DNA of 64,000 nt from a virus. The stretch lies in IMG/VR virus record IMGVR_UViG_3300020183_000012, positions 62,001 to 126,000 of that record; one strand, given 5' to 3'. Position numbers and translations under genes: made by a program. A model generated the notes under the pieces. The model was not told where the DNA came from, ran no database searches, and saw only the letters and a program-made list of their open reading frames with translations. Shown piece after piece: positions 40,108 through 48,723 of this stretch; within the stretch, counting starts at the first letter, position 1; every line of letters begins with the position of its first letter.

Positions 40108-40557
40108 ATGAATTGGTATAAGAGCGCAGGAAAATGGACAAAAGGAGACGGAGACTGCTTTAAAGCGGCATTAAATCTTCTTTTAGTGAGGAATTTTCCT
40201 AAAGACAACGGAGATTTGCTGGTTCACGCATTGGTGCACGGTCGCGGAAGTGCATACGGGCATCGATTTCCTCATGCTTGGGTTGAGACAAAAGAGGGCA
40301 TTGCAATGGACCACTCCAGTGGTAAGAGTATAGATATACCAAAAGAAATATATTACGCCCTTGGAAACATAAATCCAGACGAAAAGGGAAGCTACATGTC
40401 GTACACGCTTGCAGACGTAAGAAAGAAAATTACCGAGCACAAGCACTACGGACCATGGGATCTAGATACAGAACTGCAGAGAACTCCAGAAGACTGGAAT
40501 GAACCAGAGGAAGAGACGGATGATGATGAAGACTGGGATGACGATGAGGATGAATAA
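40108..40557 (+). CDS. Tagged papain-like-fold protein, 149 aa
   Basis: Starts MNWYKSAGKW (tag). GDGDCFKAALNLL offers a candidate Cys17; HRFPHAWVETKEGIAMDHSS gives a His and Asp, the order seen in small cysteine-protease-like phage proteins. The last 20 residues are acidic. Its stop overlaps the next start (TAATGA). Confidence 0.6.
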   Translation: MNWYKSAGKWTKGDGDCFKAALNLLLVRNFPKDNGDLLVHALVHGRGSAYGHRFPHAWVETKEGIAMDHSSGKSIDIPKEIYYALGNINPDEKGSYMSYTLADVRKKITEHKHYGPWDLDTELQRTPEDWNEPEEETDDDEDWDDDEDE

Positions 40558-41108
40558 TGAATTGGTATAAAAATGCATCTAATTACAGCGAAATGAAAGA
40601 TTTTATGGAAGAATTTCAGTGGTACAGGGACCGTGGTGTCGCATCCGGACTCACGGACAAAGAAATAGAAAAAATATGGACAGAATCTCCAGTGGGATAC
40701 ACCGATCCAGTTGATCTAGACAGAATAGGGAATACATATACTCCAGAAGTTACAGGAGAATCCGAAGAGGAAAGAATTAATAAATTTATAGAATGGGCAA
40801 AGAAAGAGAATAGAGAAGACAGTGCGGAGAGCGAATGGGGAGAGAAAAGACTAAGAGATCCAGAAGGATATCTTCGCAATCTTTTAGTGGGTATAGGCAG
40901 AGGTGACTATCCTGCAGTAAACATCGTTGAAGCTGAGGGTCTGGGAAGCTTTATTGTTGGAGGTAGAACTCGCGCTGCGGCTGCCCGCGCACTAGACATG
41001 CCTCTGAGGACCAGAAAAATAAAAATGCCCTGGAAGGAAAATGAGAGCACCAGAGAGGTAAAGGATTTATTTTATAAATTTGATGAACAGGAAAGTAAGG
41101 ACGCTTAA
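40557..41108 (+). CDS. Tagged ParB/sulfiredoxin-like protein, 183 aa
   Basis: Starts MNWYKNASNY (tag). The C-terminal half has SFIVGGRTRAAAARALDMPL, the G-G-R-x-R-x-x-A-A motif of the ParB/Srx nuclease fold. N-terminal half is acidic and helical. One-nucleotide overlap with the previous gene. Confidence 0.6.
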   Translation: MNWYKNASNYSEMKDFMEEFQWYRDRGVASGLTDKEIEKIWTESPVGYTDPVDLDRIGNTYTPEVTGESEEERINKFIEWAKKENREDSAESEWGEKRLRDPEGYLRNLLVGIGRGDYPAVNIVEAEGLGSFIVGGRTRAAAARALDMPLRTRKIKMPWKENESTREVKDLFYKFDEQESKDA

Positions 41109-41121
41109 GGGCAGAATCTCA

Positions 41122-41835
41122 TTAATTCTTTCGGAGTACCCAATAGGTCTGTTCAAAAACTTTTCCCCATCCTCTGAGGAGTGAGAATACTCCCAGTGGT
41201 ATCTTGGTTCTCTCGACAAACTCATTGACGCCTATCTCCACTCCCTGCCAGCTGTTGTAGTCGTCTCCGAATATAACGCCTCCTGGAGAGAGTAGATCCC
41301 AATAGAGATTCAGGTCACGGGTAAAGTCTTCGTAATCGTGACTTGCGTCTAGATAGATCATATTCGGATGTACTTTGAATGTCTTTAGGATGGTGGCTCC
41401 TGTCACTGATGTCTGTGGAAGTGGAATGACTCTTTCGGAATATCCCTTATGTACGCAGTTGCTCAGGAATTGCTGATAGATGGTGGGGTATCCGTGCACC
41501 AATTTCATATCCCTCTCCCTTAGCCATATTTTTGCATCATGTTCATTAAGAGATCTAGGAGGAAGATTCGTCCTCATCTCTTGGGATCCTAGCCAGGTGT
41601 CTACGCATATGATGTCTGTATCTAGTCCTTCCTTGGTTGCAGCATCGAGCATTGTGAAGCAGGATTGTCCTTTCCAGGTTCCCACTTCTAGTATAAAGGG
41701 GGGTTTGTATTCCCTCACTAGATCTCCGAATATTCTTGCTGTACCGTTCCATCCGCTGTAATCAGGCTCCATCAATTGAAGTCCAGACCAGATGTCTCCT
41801 CTAAGTAGCTTTTCTTTTGTTTCTATATTAAGCAT
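41122..41835 (-). CDS. Class I methyltransferase (Methyltransf_24-like)
   Basis: 237 aa from the ATG at 41835; a GTG 42 nt upstream is an alternative. FILEVGTWKGQSCFTMLDAA is motif I, MIYLDASHDYEDFTRDLNLY and GGVIFGDDYNSWQGVEIGVN are the later motifs typical of the family, often near sugar-modifying genes. Its first 41 bp recur at 43271-43311 as a separate fragment. Convergent with the ParB-like gene. Confidence 0.8.
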   Translation of the reverse strand: MLNIETKEKLLRGDIWSGLQLMEPDYSGWNGTARIFGDLVREYKPPFILEVGTWKGQSCFTMLDAATKEGLDTDIICVDTWLGSQEMRTNLPPRSLNEHDAKIWLRERDMKLVHGYPTIYQQFLSNCVHKGYSERVIPLPQTSVTGATILKTFKVHPNMIYLDASHDYEDFTRDLNLYWDLLSPGGVIFGDDYNSWQGVEIGVNEFVERTKIPLGVFSLLRGWGKVFEQTYWVLRKN

Positions 41836-41867
41836 AACTTGTATATCGACACATGACTGAATAACAA

Positions 41868-41993
41868 ATGAAGGCACGAAACAAAAAGATCAATCCCTAT
41901 GGTGGTAGATGCGTGCACGGATACGTGAAAGACTGGAGAAAAGGAATAAAATTAGAATTTCTTAAAAAGGGGGATACCTTAGCGGGAGTGTAA
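41868..41993 (+). CDS. Possible small basic protein, 41 aa
   Basis: MKARNKKINPYGGRCVHGYV... ends KKGDTLAGV with its last codons made by the second repeat (41969). No ribosome site; weak support. Confidence 0.3.
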   Translation: MKARNKKINPYGGRCVHGYVKDWRKGIKLEFLKKGDTLAGV

Positions 41994-42029
41994 GAATATT
42001 ATATTAATATTACATTTTAAGGAGACCAC

Positions 42030-43109
42030 ATGGCAGTACTGCGCTACTACAAACCCAACATCCACGATGTGTACCGCTACCCAACACAAGCCACACCAAC
42101 AAGCGGGGGTATCGCACCCAATGGTTACAACTCAGAGTGTCAGTCATATGACCACATTGACTGGTCGGGCACCAGCGCCCTCCATCGAAACTTCTGCAAC
42201 AACATTCCAAACAATAGTTTCAACAATATTTTCTTCACGATTCCATATGATCGAAACAGCGTGAACTTTTGGAATCAATGCACCTATGGCGCGGTGCTGA
42301 TCTCGCCACGGCATGCGCTTATCTGCCAACACTTCCGTGGTGCTAGACCCGACCCGAATGACAACACAGGTGGTATTCGGTTCCTAGGAAAGAGCGGTGC
42401 TTTCTATGAAAACAAGGTCACTCGCGTCTATCTCAACATCGGCCCTGATACGACTATGCTTGAGTTTGATAAGGAACTTCCCGATTCCGATGTCAAAATC
42501 TATAACAGGATCGCTGATCCGCTTTACATTCCCACAGGCACTTCGCTGTGGACGAAGGATAGCAACGGCAAAATCTACAAGACACTCTTTAAGAGCGCAT
42601 ACTTGGATACAACTACCAACGATACGAGAGGGTACAACTTCAACGCATGCTTGGATGGCATCAACGATGGGGCGTTCAGGAACGGAGCACTCGCTATCTT
42701 TGCTGGCGACTCGGGTTCACCTGTGATGGTGCGAGACGCATACGGAGACACAGTCTTTGTTGGATTGGAGTACGGTGGTCAATCGGTCAGCAAGGCTACC
42801 TTCGCAAACCTTGTTGCAGCACTCACTCCCTTTGGATATAAGGTGCAGCATGTCAAGTTGTCTGCCAAGATGGAAGACATCAATCAGGACGGTGTGGTTG
42901 ATCAGGAAGACCTAAATCGAATCCTCGCCAGATGGGGTCAAACGAAACCTGTCTTTGAGGACATGGATGGAGACGGCAAGGTGGACGGGATCGACCTGTC
43001 ACGGGTACTAGCGGCATGGGGGTCGTACACCATGCCAACATTCCCGCAAGCCGTGGTCAACCCAGGAACGGTCATTACGAATCCCCCAACTGGCAAGCCA
43101 CGGGCATAA
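42030..43109 (+). CDS. Trypsin-like protease with C-terminal dockerin-type repeats
   Basis: 359 aa. YGAVLISPRHALICQHF carries the His (101), TTMLEFDKE a candidate Asp (147), and FAGDSGSPVMV the Ser (228) in the GDSGSP motif, so the trypsin triad looks complete. Residues about 283-333 hold two calcium-binding dockerin loops, DINQDGVVDQEDLNRILARWG and a second ending VLAAWG. VLAAWG-type dockerins are frequent in planctomycetes, which hints at the host. Its GC is higher than its neighbours, suggesting transfer. TTAAGGAGACCAC precedes the ATG. It may be a virion-associated or secreted protein; no signal peptide is evident. Confidence 0.8.
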   Translation: MAVLRYYKPNIHDVYRYPTQATPTSGGIAPNGYNSECQSYDHIDWSGTSALHRNFCNNIPNNSFNNIFFTIPYDRNSVNFWNQCTYGAVLISPRHALICQHFRGARPDPNDNTGGIRFLGKSGAFYENKVTRVYLNIGPDTTMLEFDKELPDSDVKIYNRIADPLYIPTGTSLWTKDSNGKIYKTLFKSAYLDTTTNDTRGYNFNACLDGINDGAFRNGALAIFAGDSGSPVMVRDAYGDTVFVGLEYGGQSVSKATFANLVAALTPFGYKVQHVKLSAKMEDINQDGVVDQEDLNRILARWGQTKPVFEDMDGDGKVDGIDLSRVLAAWGSYTMPTFPQAVVNPGTVITNPPTGKPRA

Positions 43110-43145
43110 ATTGCTTACCTAATTATTAGTAAACAAGAGGGCACT

Positions 43146-43265
43146 TCATAGCAAGCAGCAAAGGTGGTTTTCTCAATACAAGCAAGAGAGCGCAGAAGCA
43201 TGCCGCTTTCGTAAAGGCTCTGAACCGCAAGCGCAACCAAGATGGAACCTCCAAGAAGAAAGGGG
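43146..43265 (+). pseudogene. Gene fragment without a start
   Basis: An open stretch with basic translation (SKGGFLNTSKRAQKHAAFVK) and GC above its surroundings, but no start codon. It is followed directly by the 41-bp copy of the methyltransferase start, so it looks like recombination debris. Confidence 0.4.
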
Positions 43266-43270
43266 GCGGT

Positions 43271-43311
43271 CTTTTCTTTTGTTTCTATATTAAGCATAGC
43301 TTGTATATCGA
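43271..43311 (-). repeat. 41-bp copy of the methyltransferase gene start
   Basis: Matches 41809-41849 with one mismatch; both read IDIQ[V/A]MLNIETKEK on the minus strand. It is a truncated duplicate of the 5' end of the gene at 41122. Confidence 0.8.
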
Positions 43312-43401
43312 TAGAGGATAAAGCATCGATTAAATAATATAGCATAAAACATAGGATCTAATATGATTATGTTCTAATATAGAATAGAAAAAGGAGATTT
43401 C

Positions 43402-43566
43402 ATGCAATATAAATTATCAAAAGATCAGTGGTTGGAAATAGGGGAAAAAGCTGGATGGATAAAAGAAGCAAAAAAGAATAAAGGGCAGTGTTGGGAGGGG
43501 TACAAAATGGTTGGAATGAAAAATAAAAATGGTAAAAAAGTGCCAAACTGCGTGCCTAAAAATTAA
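43402..43566 (+). CDS. Conserved small phage protein, 54 aa
   Basis: AAAGGAGATTTC precedes the ATG. The segment GQCWEGYKMVGMKNKNGKKV followed by PNCVPK is a motif I recognise from many phages, especially of aquatic bacteria. Function unknown. Confidence 0.8.
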   Translation: MQYKLSKDQWLEIGEKAGWIKEAKKNKGQCWEGYKMVGMKNKNGKKVPNCVPKN

Positions 43567-43592
43567 TCATATAATTTGTATCATGGTACTTT

Positions 43593-44504
43593 ATGAAAAT
43601 AAAAAAAGAAAAGTTGAGACAAGATAAAGTACTTTGGGCTCTACCTACATATCCAGCTAAATATAAATATATACCAAAAATAATAGAAGCAGTTGAAAAA
43701 GAGCCAACTGTTGATATTGTATTTGTTATAACAAGGCAATCAGAAAAGAAAGAGCTTAAAAAAATAACAAACGGCAAATACAAGATATTAATAGTTGGTG
43801 ATGATGTAGGAGAAGAAAGATTAAAACATATAGAAAAAGTAAATGCAATACGTAGTTATAAGCAATACTGGGCTTTAGATAAACTTAGAAAAAGTGGATA
43901 TCGTTGGGTTGTAATGACTGAAGCAGAAGTAGAGCCAGTAGACCTTTCTCTCATGCTAGATGCTTGCATAGCGCTTGATAGAAATAAGGTCTTGGCCGGT
44001 TTTTCTGTTCACCTTACTGATATATTCAGAAATATAAGTCATGCTTCATTCAACATAATATCAAATGGAGAAAGGGAAAAATTTGTACTTAAAAATAAAT
44101 CTTCTTTAGAGAAGATGAGACTAAATAACATTATGATGAATGTAAATATATGGTTTAGTGAAATGCTAATATATGACATGTCGGTCGTTCCTTCCTTTCT
44201 AAAGGCTTCTAATTGGAGTGACTGGAACTATATCAAAGATACACTTACTTGGTACACATTTTGTTATGTCTCGTATTATTATTATCTTATGATTAATAAT
44301 GGATATCGAATATGGGAATTTAAACCAAGACCAATAGGAGACGACAAAATGCCTGGAGGCCTAGAACACATAAACAGAGAAAACTGGGAAGCATTAAATA
44401 AAAAAATAAAGATATACTGGACTCCATGGTGGGTTTATAGAAAAGAAGATAGGGTATGCTTAAAATTTCATCTTGACTGCAATCCGTGGTTTATTAAAAA
44501 ATGA
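43593..44504 (+). CDS. Putative glycosyltransferase, 303 aa
   Basis: Alternating helix/strand pattern of a GT-A-like enzyme (DKVLWALPTYPAKYKYIPKI; DIVFVITRQSEK; YRWVVMTEAEVEP). A clear D-x-D is missing; T-E-A-E may replace it. Tentative. Confidence 0.4.
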   Translation: MKIKKEKLRQDKVLWALPTYPAKYKYIPKIIEAVEKEPTVDIVFVITRQSEKKELKKITNGKYKILIVGDDVGEERLKHIEKVNAIRSYKQYWALDKLRKSGYRWVVMTEAEVEPVDLSLMLDACIALDRNKVLAGFSVHLTDIFRNISHASFNIISNGEREKFVLKNKSSLEKMRLNNIMMNVNIWFSEMLIYDMSVVPSFLKASNWSDWNYIKDTLTWYTFCYVSYYYYLMINNGYRIWEFKPRPIGDDKMPGGLEHINRENWEALNKKIKIYWTPWWVYRKEDRVCLKFHLDCNPWFIKK

Positions 44505-44566
44505 TCTTTTAATTGAAGGATGATTCACTATAAAATAATTGAAAATAAAAATTCAGGAGTACACAA

Positions 44567-44827
44567 ATGGGATTAAAAGAACAATTGGGGTTTGAAAAAA
44601 ATGGAGATACATGGATTTTGTCAAATTCTGGAATAGACAAAGCAAAAACTGCGTCCATAAAAAGAATAGAGCATTTTATATCAGAGGCAAACATTGCTTT
44701 TAATGAAGAAAATGGTCAAAATTTAATCTTTAATCGTACTTGGGGTTCAAAAATTATTGAAAGTGCTTTTGATTTTGGTTTTATAAATCAAAATGAAAAA
44801 AATGACTATAAAAACAGACTAGGATAA
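44567..44827 (+). CDS. Hypothetical protein, 86 aa
   Basis: Opens MGLKEQLGFEKNGDTWILSN. Upstream ACTATAAAATAATTGA also occurs before the gene at 55206, a possible late promoter. Not recognised. Confidence 0.5.
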   Translation: MGLKEQLGFEKNGDTWILSNSGIDKAKTASIKRIEHFISEANIAFNEENGQNLIFNRTWGSKIIESAFDFGFINQNEKNDYKNRLG

Positions 44828-44858
44828 AAAATATATTATATATATAAGGAAAAATAGT

Positions 44859-45257
44859 ATGAAATTTAATCTAAAAAAATTTAATCTCAATAAAAATAGG
44901 CAAAAAATAAGTCATCATCTCAAGCAGGCATCAAGCTGGTCTGGAAAATTCAATTACGAATTTGATGATTTAGAAATAAAAAACCCACCATGTAAATGTA
45001 GTGGAGAGGCTGAAATTTCGTATCAAGCTAGTTATGACAGTGGAACATGGTATGATCCGCCAGAATCAGATATAAAAATAAAAGTAAATATAACAGCGGT
45101 TAAATGCATTGAGGAATCAGGAAGAGAAGAGCCCATGGATCCTTATATTATGGATAATATAAAAGAACAGCTTGAAAAAGATGAAAATATTAAGGAGATG
45201 GCCTTTAATCAAAAAGGCATGGACGAAGACGAACCCGATTACGATATAGAATATTAA
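44859..45257 (+). CDS. Hypothetical protein, 132 aa
   Basis: Basic N-terminus (KFNLKKFNLNKNRQKISHHL) with LKQASSWSG, loosely like the tag. A Cys-Lys-Cys pair and an acidic C-terminus. Not recognised. Confidence 0.5.
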   Translation: MKFNLKKFNLNKNRQKISHHLKQASSWSGKFNYEFDDLEIKNPPCKCSGEAEISYQASYDSGTWYDPPESDIKIKVNITAVKCIEESGREEPMDPYIMDNIKEQLEKDENIKEMAFNQKGMDEDEPDYDIEY

Positions 45258-45265
45258 ATCACGCT

Positions 45266-46015
45266 ATGAAAAAAACCAAATATAAAACAATATTTGTAAG
45301 CGATTGGCATCTTGGAAGCGATGGCTCTAAGAGCAAAGACATTGCTAATTGGCTTGATAGTGTTGAAGCAGAAAAAATTTATCTAGTAGGTGACATAATA
45401 GACTGGTGGAGATTGAAAAAAAGATGGAAGTGGTCTGAAAATGATGCAAGACCAGTTGTAAAAATATTAAAAGCAGCAAGAAAAGGCACCAAGGTAATTT
45501 GGGTTGCAGGAAATCATGACGAATTCATGAGAGAGGTTAGCAAATTTGCAGACACGATAGCAGGCATAGAGCTTGTCCCATTAGAAACTATTCATGAATG
45601 TGCAAACGGGAAAAAAATGATGATTACTCATGGAGACATGATAGATGCGTCTGTGAGACTTACTCCATGGCTTGCAATAATTGGGAGTCACGCATATGAC
45701 AATTTAGTGGTAATATCAAGGATGATTGACAGAATTAGAAAAATAATTGGTCTCAAGCCCTGGTCTGCAAGTAAATTTGTAAAAAGTAAAGTTAAAAAAG
45801 CGGTTGACTGGGTGACTGGCTGGGAAAATTCAATAACTATGATAGCAAAAAGAAGAGGGTACGATGGCGTAATATGTGGACATATTCACAACCCAGAAAT
45901 AAGAATAATTGATGGAGTTCAGTATGTAAATTGTGGAGACTGGATAGAGCATGCTACATGGGCAGCAGAAGAAGAAAATGGAGATATAAAAATATTTTAC
46001 TGGAATAAAGAATGA
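45266..46015 (+). CDS. plcP: PlcP-like metallophosphoesterase (LpxH superfamily)
   Basis: 249 aa. All calcineurin-type metal motifs are present: DWHLG (Asp13, His15), GDIID (Asp43), GNHD (83-86), HGD (122-124) and GHIHNPE. The central part (SHAYDNLVVISRMIDRIRKI then KPWSASKFVKSKVKKAVDWV) resembles bacterial PlcP, a phosphoesterase that removes phospholipid head groups under phosphate starvation, more than true LpxH. It overlaps the GT4 gene by 4 nt, the order of the known PlcP-Agt pair. Confidence 0.75.
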   Translation: MKKTKYKTIFVSDWHLGSDGSKSKDIANWLDSVEAEKIYLVGDIIDWWRLKKRWKWSENDARPVVKILKAARKGTKVIWVAGNHDEFMREVSKFADTIAGIELVPLETIHECANGKKMMITHGDMIDASVRLTPWLAIIGSHAYDNLVVISRMIDRIRKIIGLKPWSASKFVKSKVKKAVDWVTGWENSITMIAKRRGYDGVICGHIHNPEIRIIDGVQYVNCGDWIEHATWAAEEENGDIKIFYWNKE

Positions 46016-47010
46016 AGATAGCAATAGTTACTGATACTTCCTGTAGGCAAATGAATGGCGTATCAACAAGCGTAAAAATTCTTTTTGAAGAATTAAAAGA
46101 AAAAGGCAAAAGAGCAATAGTCATCGATGCTGAAAAAATAAACGGAATAGATCTTTCAAGGTGGAGTCCAGGATTGCATTTAGCGAATCCAATAAAAGCA
46201 CAAAGATACTGCTATGAATTGCTGGATAAGTTCAAGCCAGACCATGTTCATGTTGCCACTGAAGGACCAATGGGATGCTCAGGATTAAAATGGGCATCAT
46301 ATAATGGCGTAAGAAGCAGTGCTTGTTCTCATACTGATTGGGAAAAAATACTTTCAAAAATGGTACCTTTGATAGGCGGACTGATTGGAAGATGGTTTAC
46401 ATCTAGAACTACAAAAGCAGATATACGTTTTTTTAGAAATAGCAGTGCAGCTAAAGAATGGAAATTAAAAACCGGGATGGATGGGCACGTGCTAAAAGGC
46501 GGAGTTGACAGGTGCTTTAAATATAGAAATGGCATCAGGAAAAATTCAATATTGTGGGCTGGAAGAATATCAAAAGACAAAAATCTAGAAGACGTAAGAA
46601 TGGTTGCAGAGCATGGATTTAGGGTGGTGATCGCAGGAGACGGTCCAATGGTTGGATCGGATATATTGGCACATAAAAATATAGAATATCTTGGCAGATT
46701 GAGCAAATGGGCTCTTAGCGACTCAATGAATAGATACAGAGGTTTTTTATTCACAAGCAAAACAGATACTTTGGGACTTGTTTGTTTGGAATCCGCATGC
46801 TGCGGCATGCCCACAGTTGCATATGAAAATGATGCAACATCAGATAGTGTAATTAATGGGAAGACTGGGTTAAAAGGTGAAAACTTAATAGAATTAATTG
46901 AAAAATTAGAACAAATAGATTATGCAGATTGTGCAAATTTTGCAAGCAAAGAATGGGGAACTGGAGCTATGGCCAAGTCTTTTTTAAATAGCATTGACAA
47001 AAAAAGTTAA
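46012..47010 (+). CDS. GT4 glycosyltransferase, probable glycolipid synthase
   Basis: 332 aa. N-terminal IAIVTDTSCRQMNGVSTSVK, the donor-side HVHVATEGPMGCSG, and the GT-B C-terminal domain (ILWAGRISKDKNLEDVRMVA; VIAGDGP; TDTLGLVCLESACCGMPTVA). This pattern is shared with Agt/MgtA-type enzymes that add sugar to diacylglycerol. ATGA overlap with the PlcP-like gene implies translational coupling. Together they could swap phospholipids for glycolipids in the host membrane; inference from family and pairing. Confidence 0.8.
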   Translation: MKIAIVTDTSCRQMNGVSTSVKILFEELKEKGKRAIVIDAEKINGIDLSRWSPGLHLANPIKAQRYCYELLDKFKPDHVHVATEGPMGCSGLKWASYNGVRSSACSHTDWEKILSKMVPLIGGLIGRWFTSRTTKADIRFFRNSSAAKEWKLKTGMDGHVLKGGVDRCFKYRNGIRKNSILWAGRISKDKNLEDVRMVAEHGFRVVIAGDGPMVGSDILAHKNIEYLGRLSKWALSDSMNRYRGFLFTSKTDTLGLVCLESACCGMPTVAYENDATSDSVINGKTGLKGENLIELIEKLEQIDYADCANFASKEWGTGAMAKSFLNSIDKKS

Positions 47011-47049
47011 AAACAAAGGTTTGTATATAATTATTAATTAAAAAACGAT

Positions 47050-47274
47050 ATGCATTGGTACAAAAAATGTTCCCAAAAAGAAGATAAAAAGACCGTTTCT
47101 GATCTTGCAAAAGATCTAATGAAAAGGTTGTTAGCATATGGAATGACCCCTGAAGAAATAGAAAGAGCAATAAAATCTGGATACCTTGAAAGAATTATTG
47201 GTAAAAAACCACCATTATCAAATACATCTGATTCAGGATGGGATGATCCATCATTTTGGAAAGACAACAATTAA
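47050..47274 (+). CDS. Tagged hypothetical protein, 74 aa
   Basis: Starts MHWYKKCSQKED (tag), followed by a helix and Gly/Ser/Asp-rich end. Not recognised. Confidence 0.55.
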   Translation: MHWYKKCSQKEDKKTVSDLAKDLMKRLLAYGMTPEEIERAIKSGYLERIIGKKPPLSNTSDSGWDDPSFWKDNN

Positions 47275-47275
47275 T

Positions 47276-47947
47276 ATGAACTGGAAAAAAAGAGCGCAAT
47301 TTTCTGGACCAGCAATTGGTGACATTGATGACATTTTGGGAAACATACATCAGACTAAAATGTATGAAGAAGATGCCAAACAAGGTACAATTAGGGGACG
47401 TAGGCCTTCCGAAGATTCTGTACCAACAGTGCAAACAGAGCCTGAATATTTATTGACCCAAAAAAGAGAGAAAGATCTTGAGAATAAAGAAACAAAAATA
47501 TCAAGATATTATTCTCCTCACATTTCAGAACAAGTTAATCATTCTGTAAATAGCGCTATTGATTCGATATTAAAACTAAGCAAAGCATTTAAACTCGGCA
47601 AGGCCATTAATGAATTAATGGAAAATAAAAATATTATAGATAAAATAACTTTGCATTCCTACAAGATGTTAAGAGCAAAGCTTGTTTCAGGTGTTCTTAG
47701 CAATATTAATAAAAAGAATGAATGGGCAGATAGAGAAACAGCTATAATATCTAATATAAGAGTAAAAGAATTATTATCTGTTTACGAGAATGAAGAAAAA
47801 AATATACTAGGAGTTTTTAAAGAAGTAGTAGAAGAAATTTCTTTTAAGACAAAAAAAATTGCTGAATATTCAGCGATATTTGAAATGATAGTAAAAGAAT
47901 TTTTAAACAGTTTGAAATATAATAGTTTAGATTATTCTGAAAGTTAA
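47276..47947 (+). CDS. Tagged hypothetical protein, 223 aa
   Basis: ATG 1 nt after the previous stop. Starts MNWKKRAQFSG (tag variant), then a disordered region and a long helical domain (NHSVNSAIDSILKLSKAFKL). Not recognised. Confidence 0.5.
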   Translation: MNWKKRAQFSGPAIGDIDDILGNIHQTKMYEEDAKQGTIRGRRPSEDSVPTVQTEPEYLLTQKREKDLENKETKISRYYSPHISEQVNHSVNSAIDSILKLSKAFKLGKAINELMENKNIIDKITLHSYKMLRAKLVSGVLSNINKKNEWADRETAIISNIRVKELLSVYENEEKNILGVFKEVVEEISFKTKKIAEYSAIFEMIVKEFLNSLKYNSLDYSES

Positions 47948-47973
47948 AACCTTACAGACAATAAAAATTAAAA

Positions 47974-48711
47974 ATGAAAGTAGCTGTTTGCGTATCTGGA
48001 AAATTTGAAAGTGCACGCGATTTAATAATCTCCAATAATAGTATATTGAAAGACAAATTTTGTGGTGCTGATTTTTATTATGCAACATGGGATTACTATA
48101 AAGATTCTTTTTTAAACACTTTTCCAACATATGAATGTTTTTATTTTCAAGAGCCAGAAATAGAATATCATCCATATAAAGATATTAATCCAAAAAATTA
48201 TATATCTGCACGTTTTAAGGAAGCTTTTAAATATATAAAAAAGAAAAAAGACGGAAAAGGGATGGAGTGGTCATCTCATCATACAAAACAAATAATAATT
48301 CATTCTTGGCTTGCCGATTTGATAAGTGGAAAATACGACATTGTAATAAGAACAAGATTTGATGCAAGAATATGGGAAGAGGCAAATTTTGAATCATATA
48401 TTAGTGATTCTTATAAAAATAACAGGACAATAGGTTTTGCAACGACAAGACATAGTATGTTTAATAAAATATATGAGTCTACCAAGGGAGAAAAAAAAAG
48501 CACATCTGATTGGTTGCTTGATCAACTGATCATTCATCCTGCAAATTTCATAAATAGAAAAACCGTAGAAGAGCTGGACAGAAATAAAATACTTCATCCA
48601 GCTGAAATGGGATGGTATCAAGTTTTAAGTATGCCATATGGTTCAAGGCACAGAAATATGCATGGATGGGTAAATCATGATCGAAACATACCAGAAATAT
48701 TTATTAAGTAA
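47974..48711 (+). CDS. Putative glycosyltransferase-like protein, 245 aa
   Basis: Contains KYDIVIRTRFDARIWEE, typical of capsule or polysaccharide transferases, and MKVAVCVSGKFESARD at the start. Tentative. Confidence 0.45.
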   Translation: MKVAVCVSGKFESARDLIISNNSILKDKFCGADFYYATWDYYKDSFLNTFPTYECFYFQEPEIEYHPYKDINPKNYISARFKEAFKYIKKKKDGKGMEWSSHHTKQIIIHSWLADLISGKYDIVIRTRFDARIWEEANFESYISDSYKNNRTIGFATTRHSMFNKIYESTKGEKKSTSDWLLDQLIIHPANFINRKTVEELDRNKILHPAEMGWYQVLSMPYGSRHRNMHGWVNHDRNIPEIFIK

Positions 48712-48723
48712 AAGGATTGAGTA

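Larger units (their letters stand above)
36442..41987 (+). repeat. Second dispersed repeat, GGGGATACCTTAG[T/C]GGGAG
   Basis: Copies at about 36442, 36488, 37579, 38646, 38692, 39649 (shortened) and 41969. Most are followed 10-20 nt later by an AT-rich TATAATATTA or TATTATTAT, so the unit may be a promoter for this part of the genome. The 36488 and 37579 copies are nearly identical for over 50 bp, through ATGAACTGGTTGAAA. The unit can also be read in frame as GDTLVG or GDTLAG. Confidence 0.75.

Noticed and set aside
43115-43345. A separate minus-strand gene
   Set aside because: Its open frame is the 41-bp duplicate of the methyltransferase start running into unrelated sequence.
45266-46015. 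LpxH in lipid A synthesis
   Set aside because: Metal motifs fit the superfamily, but the central region and the coupling to a GT4 enzyme fit PlcP better; not fully excluded.
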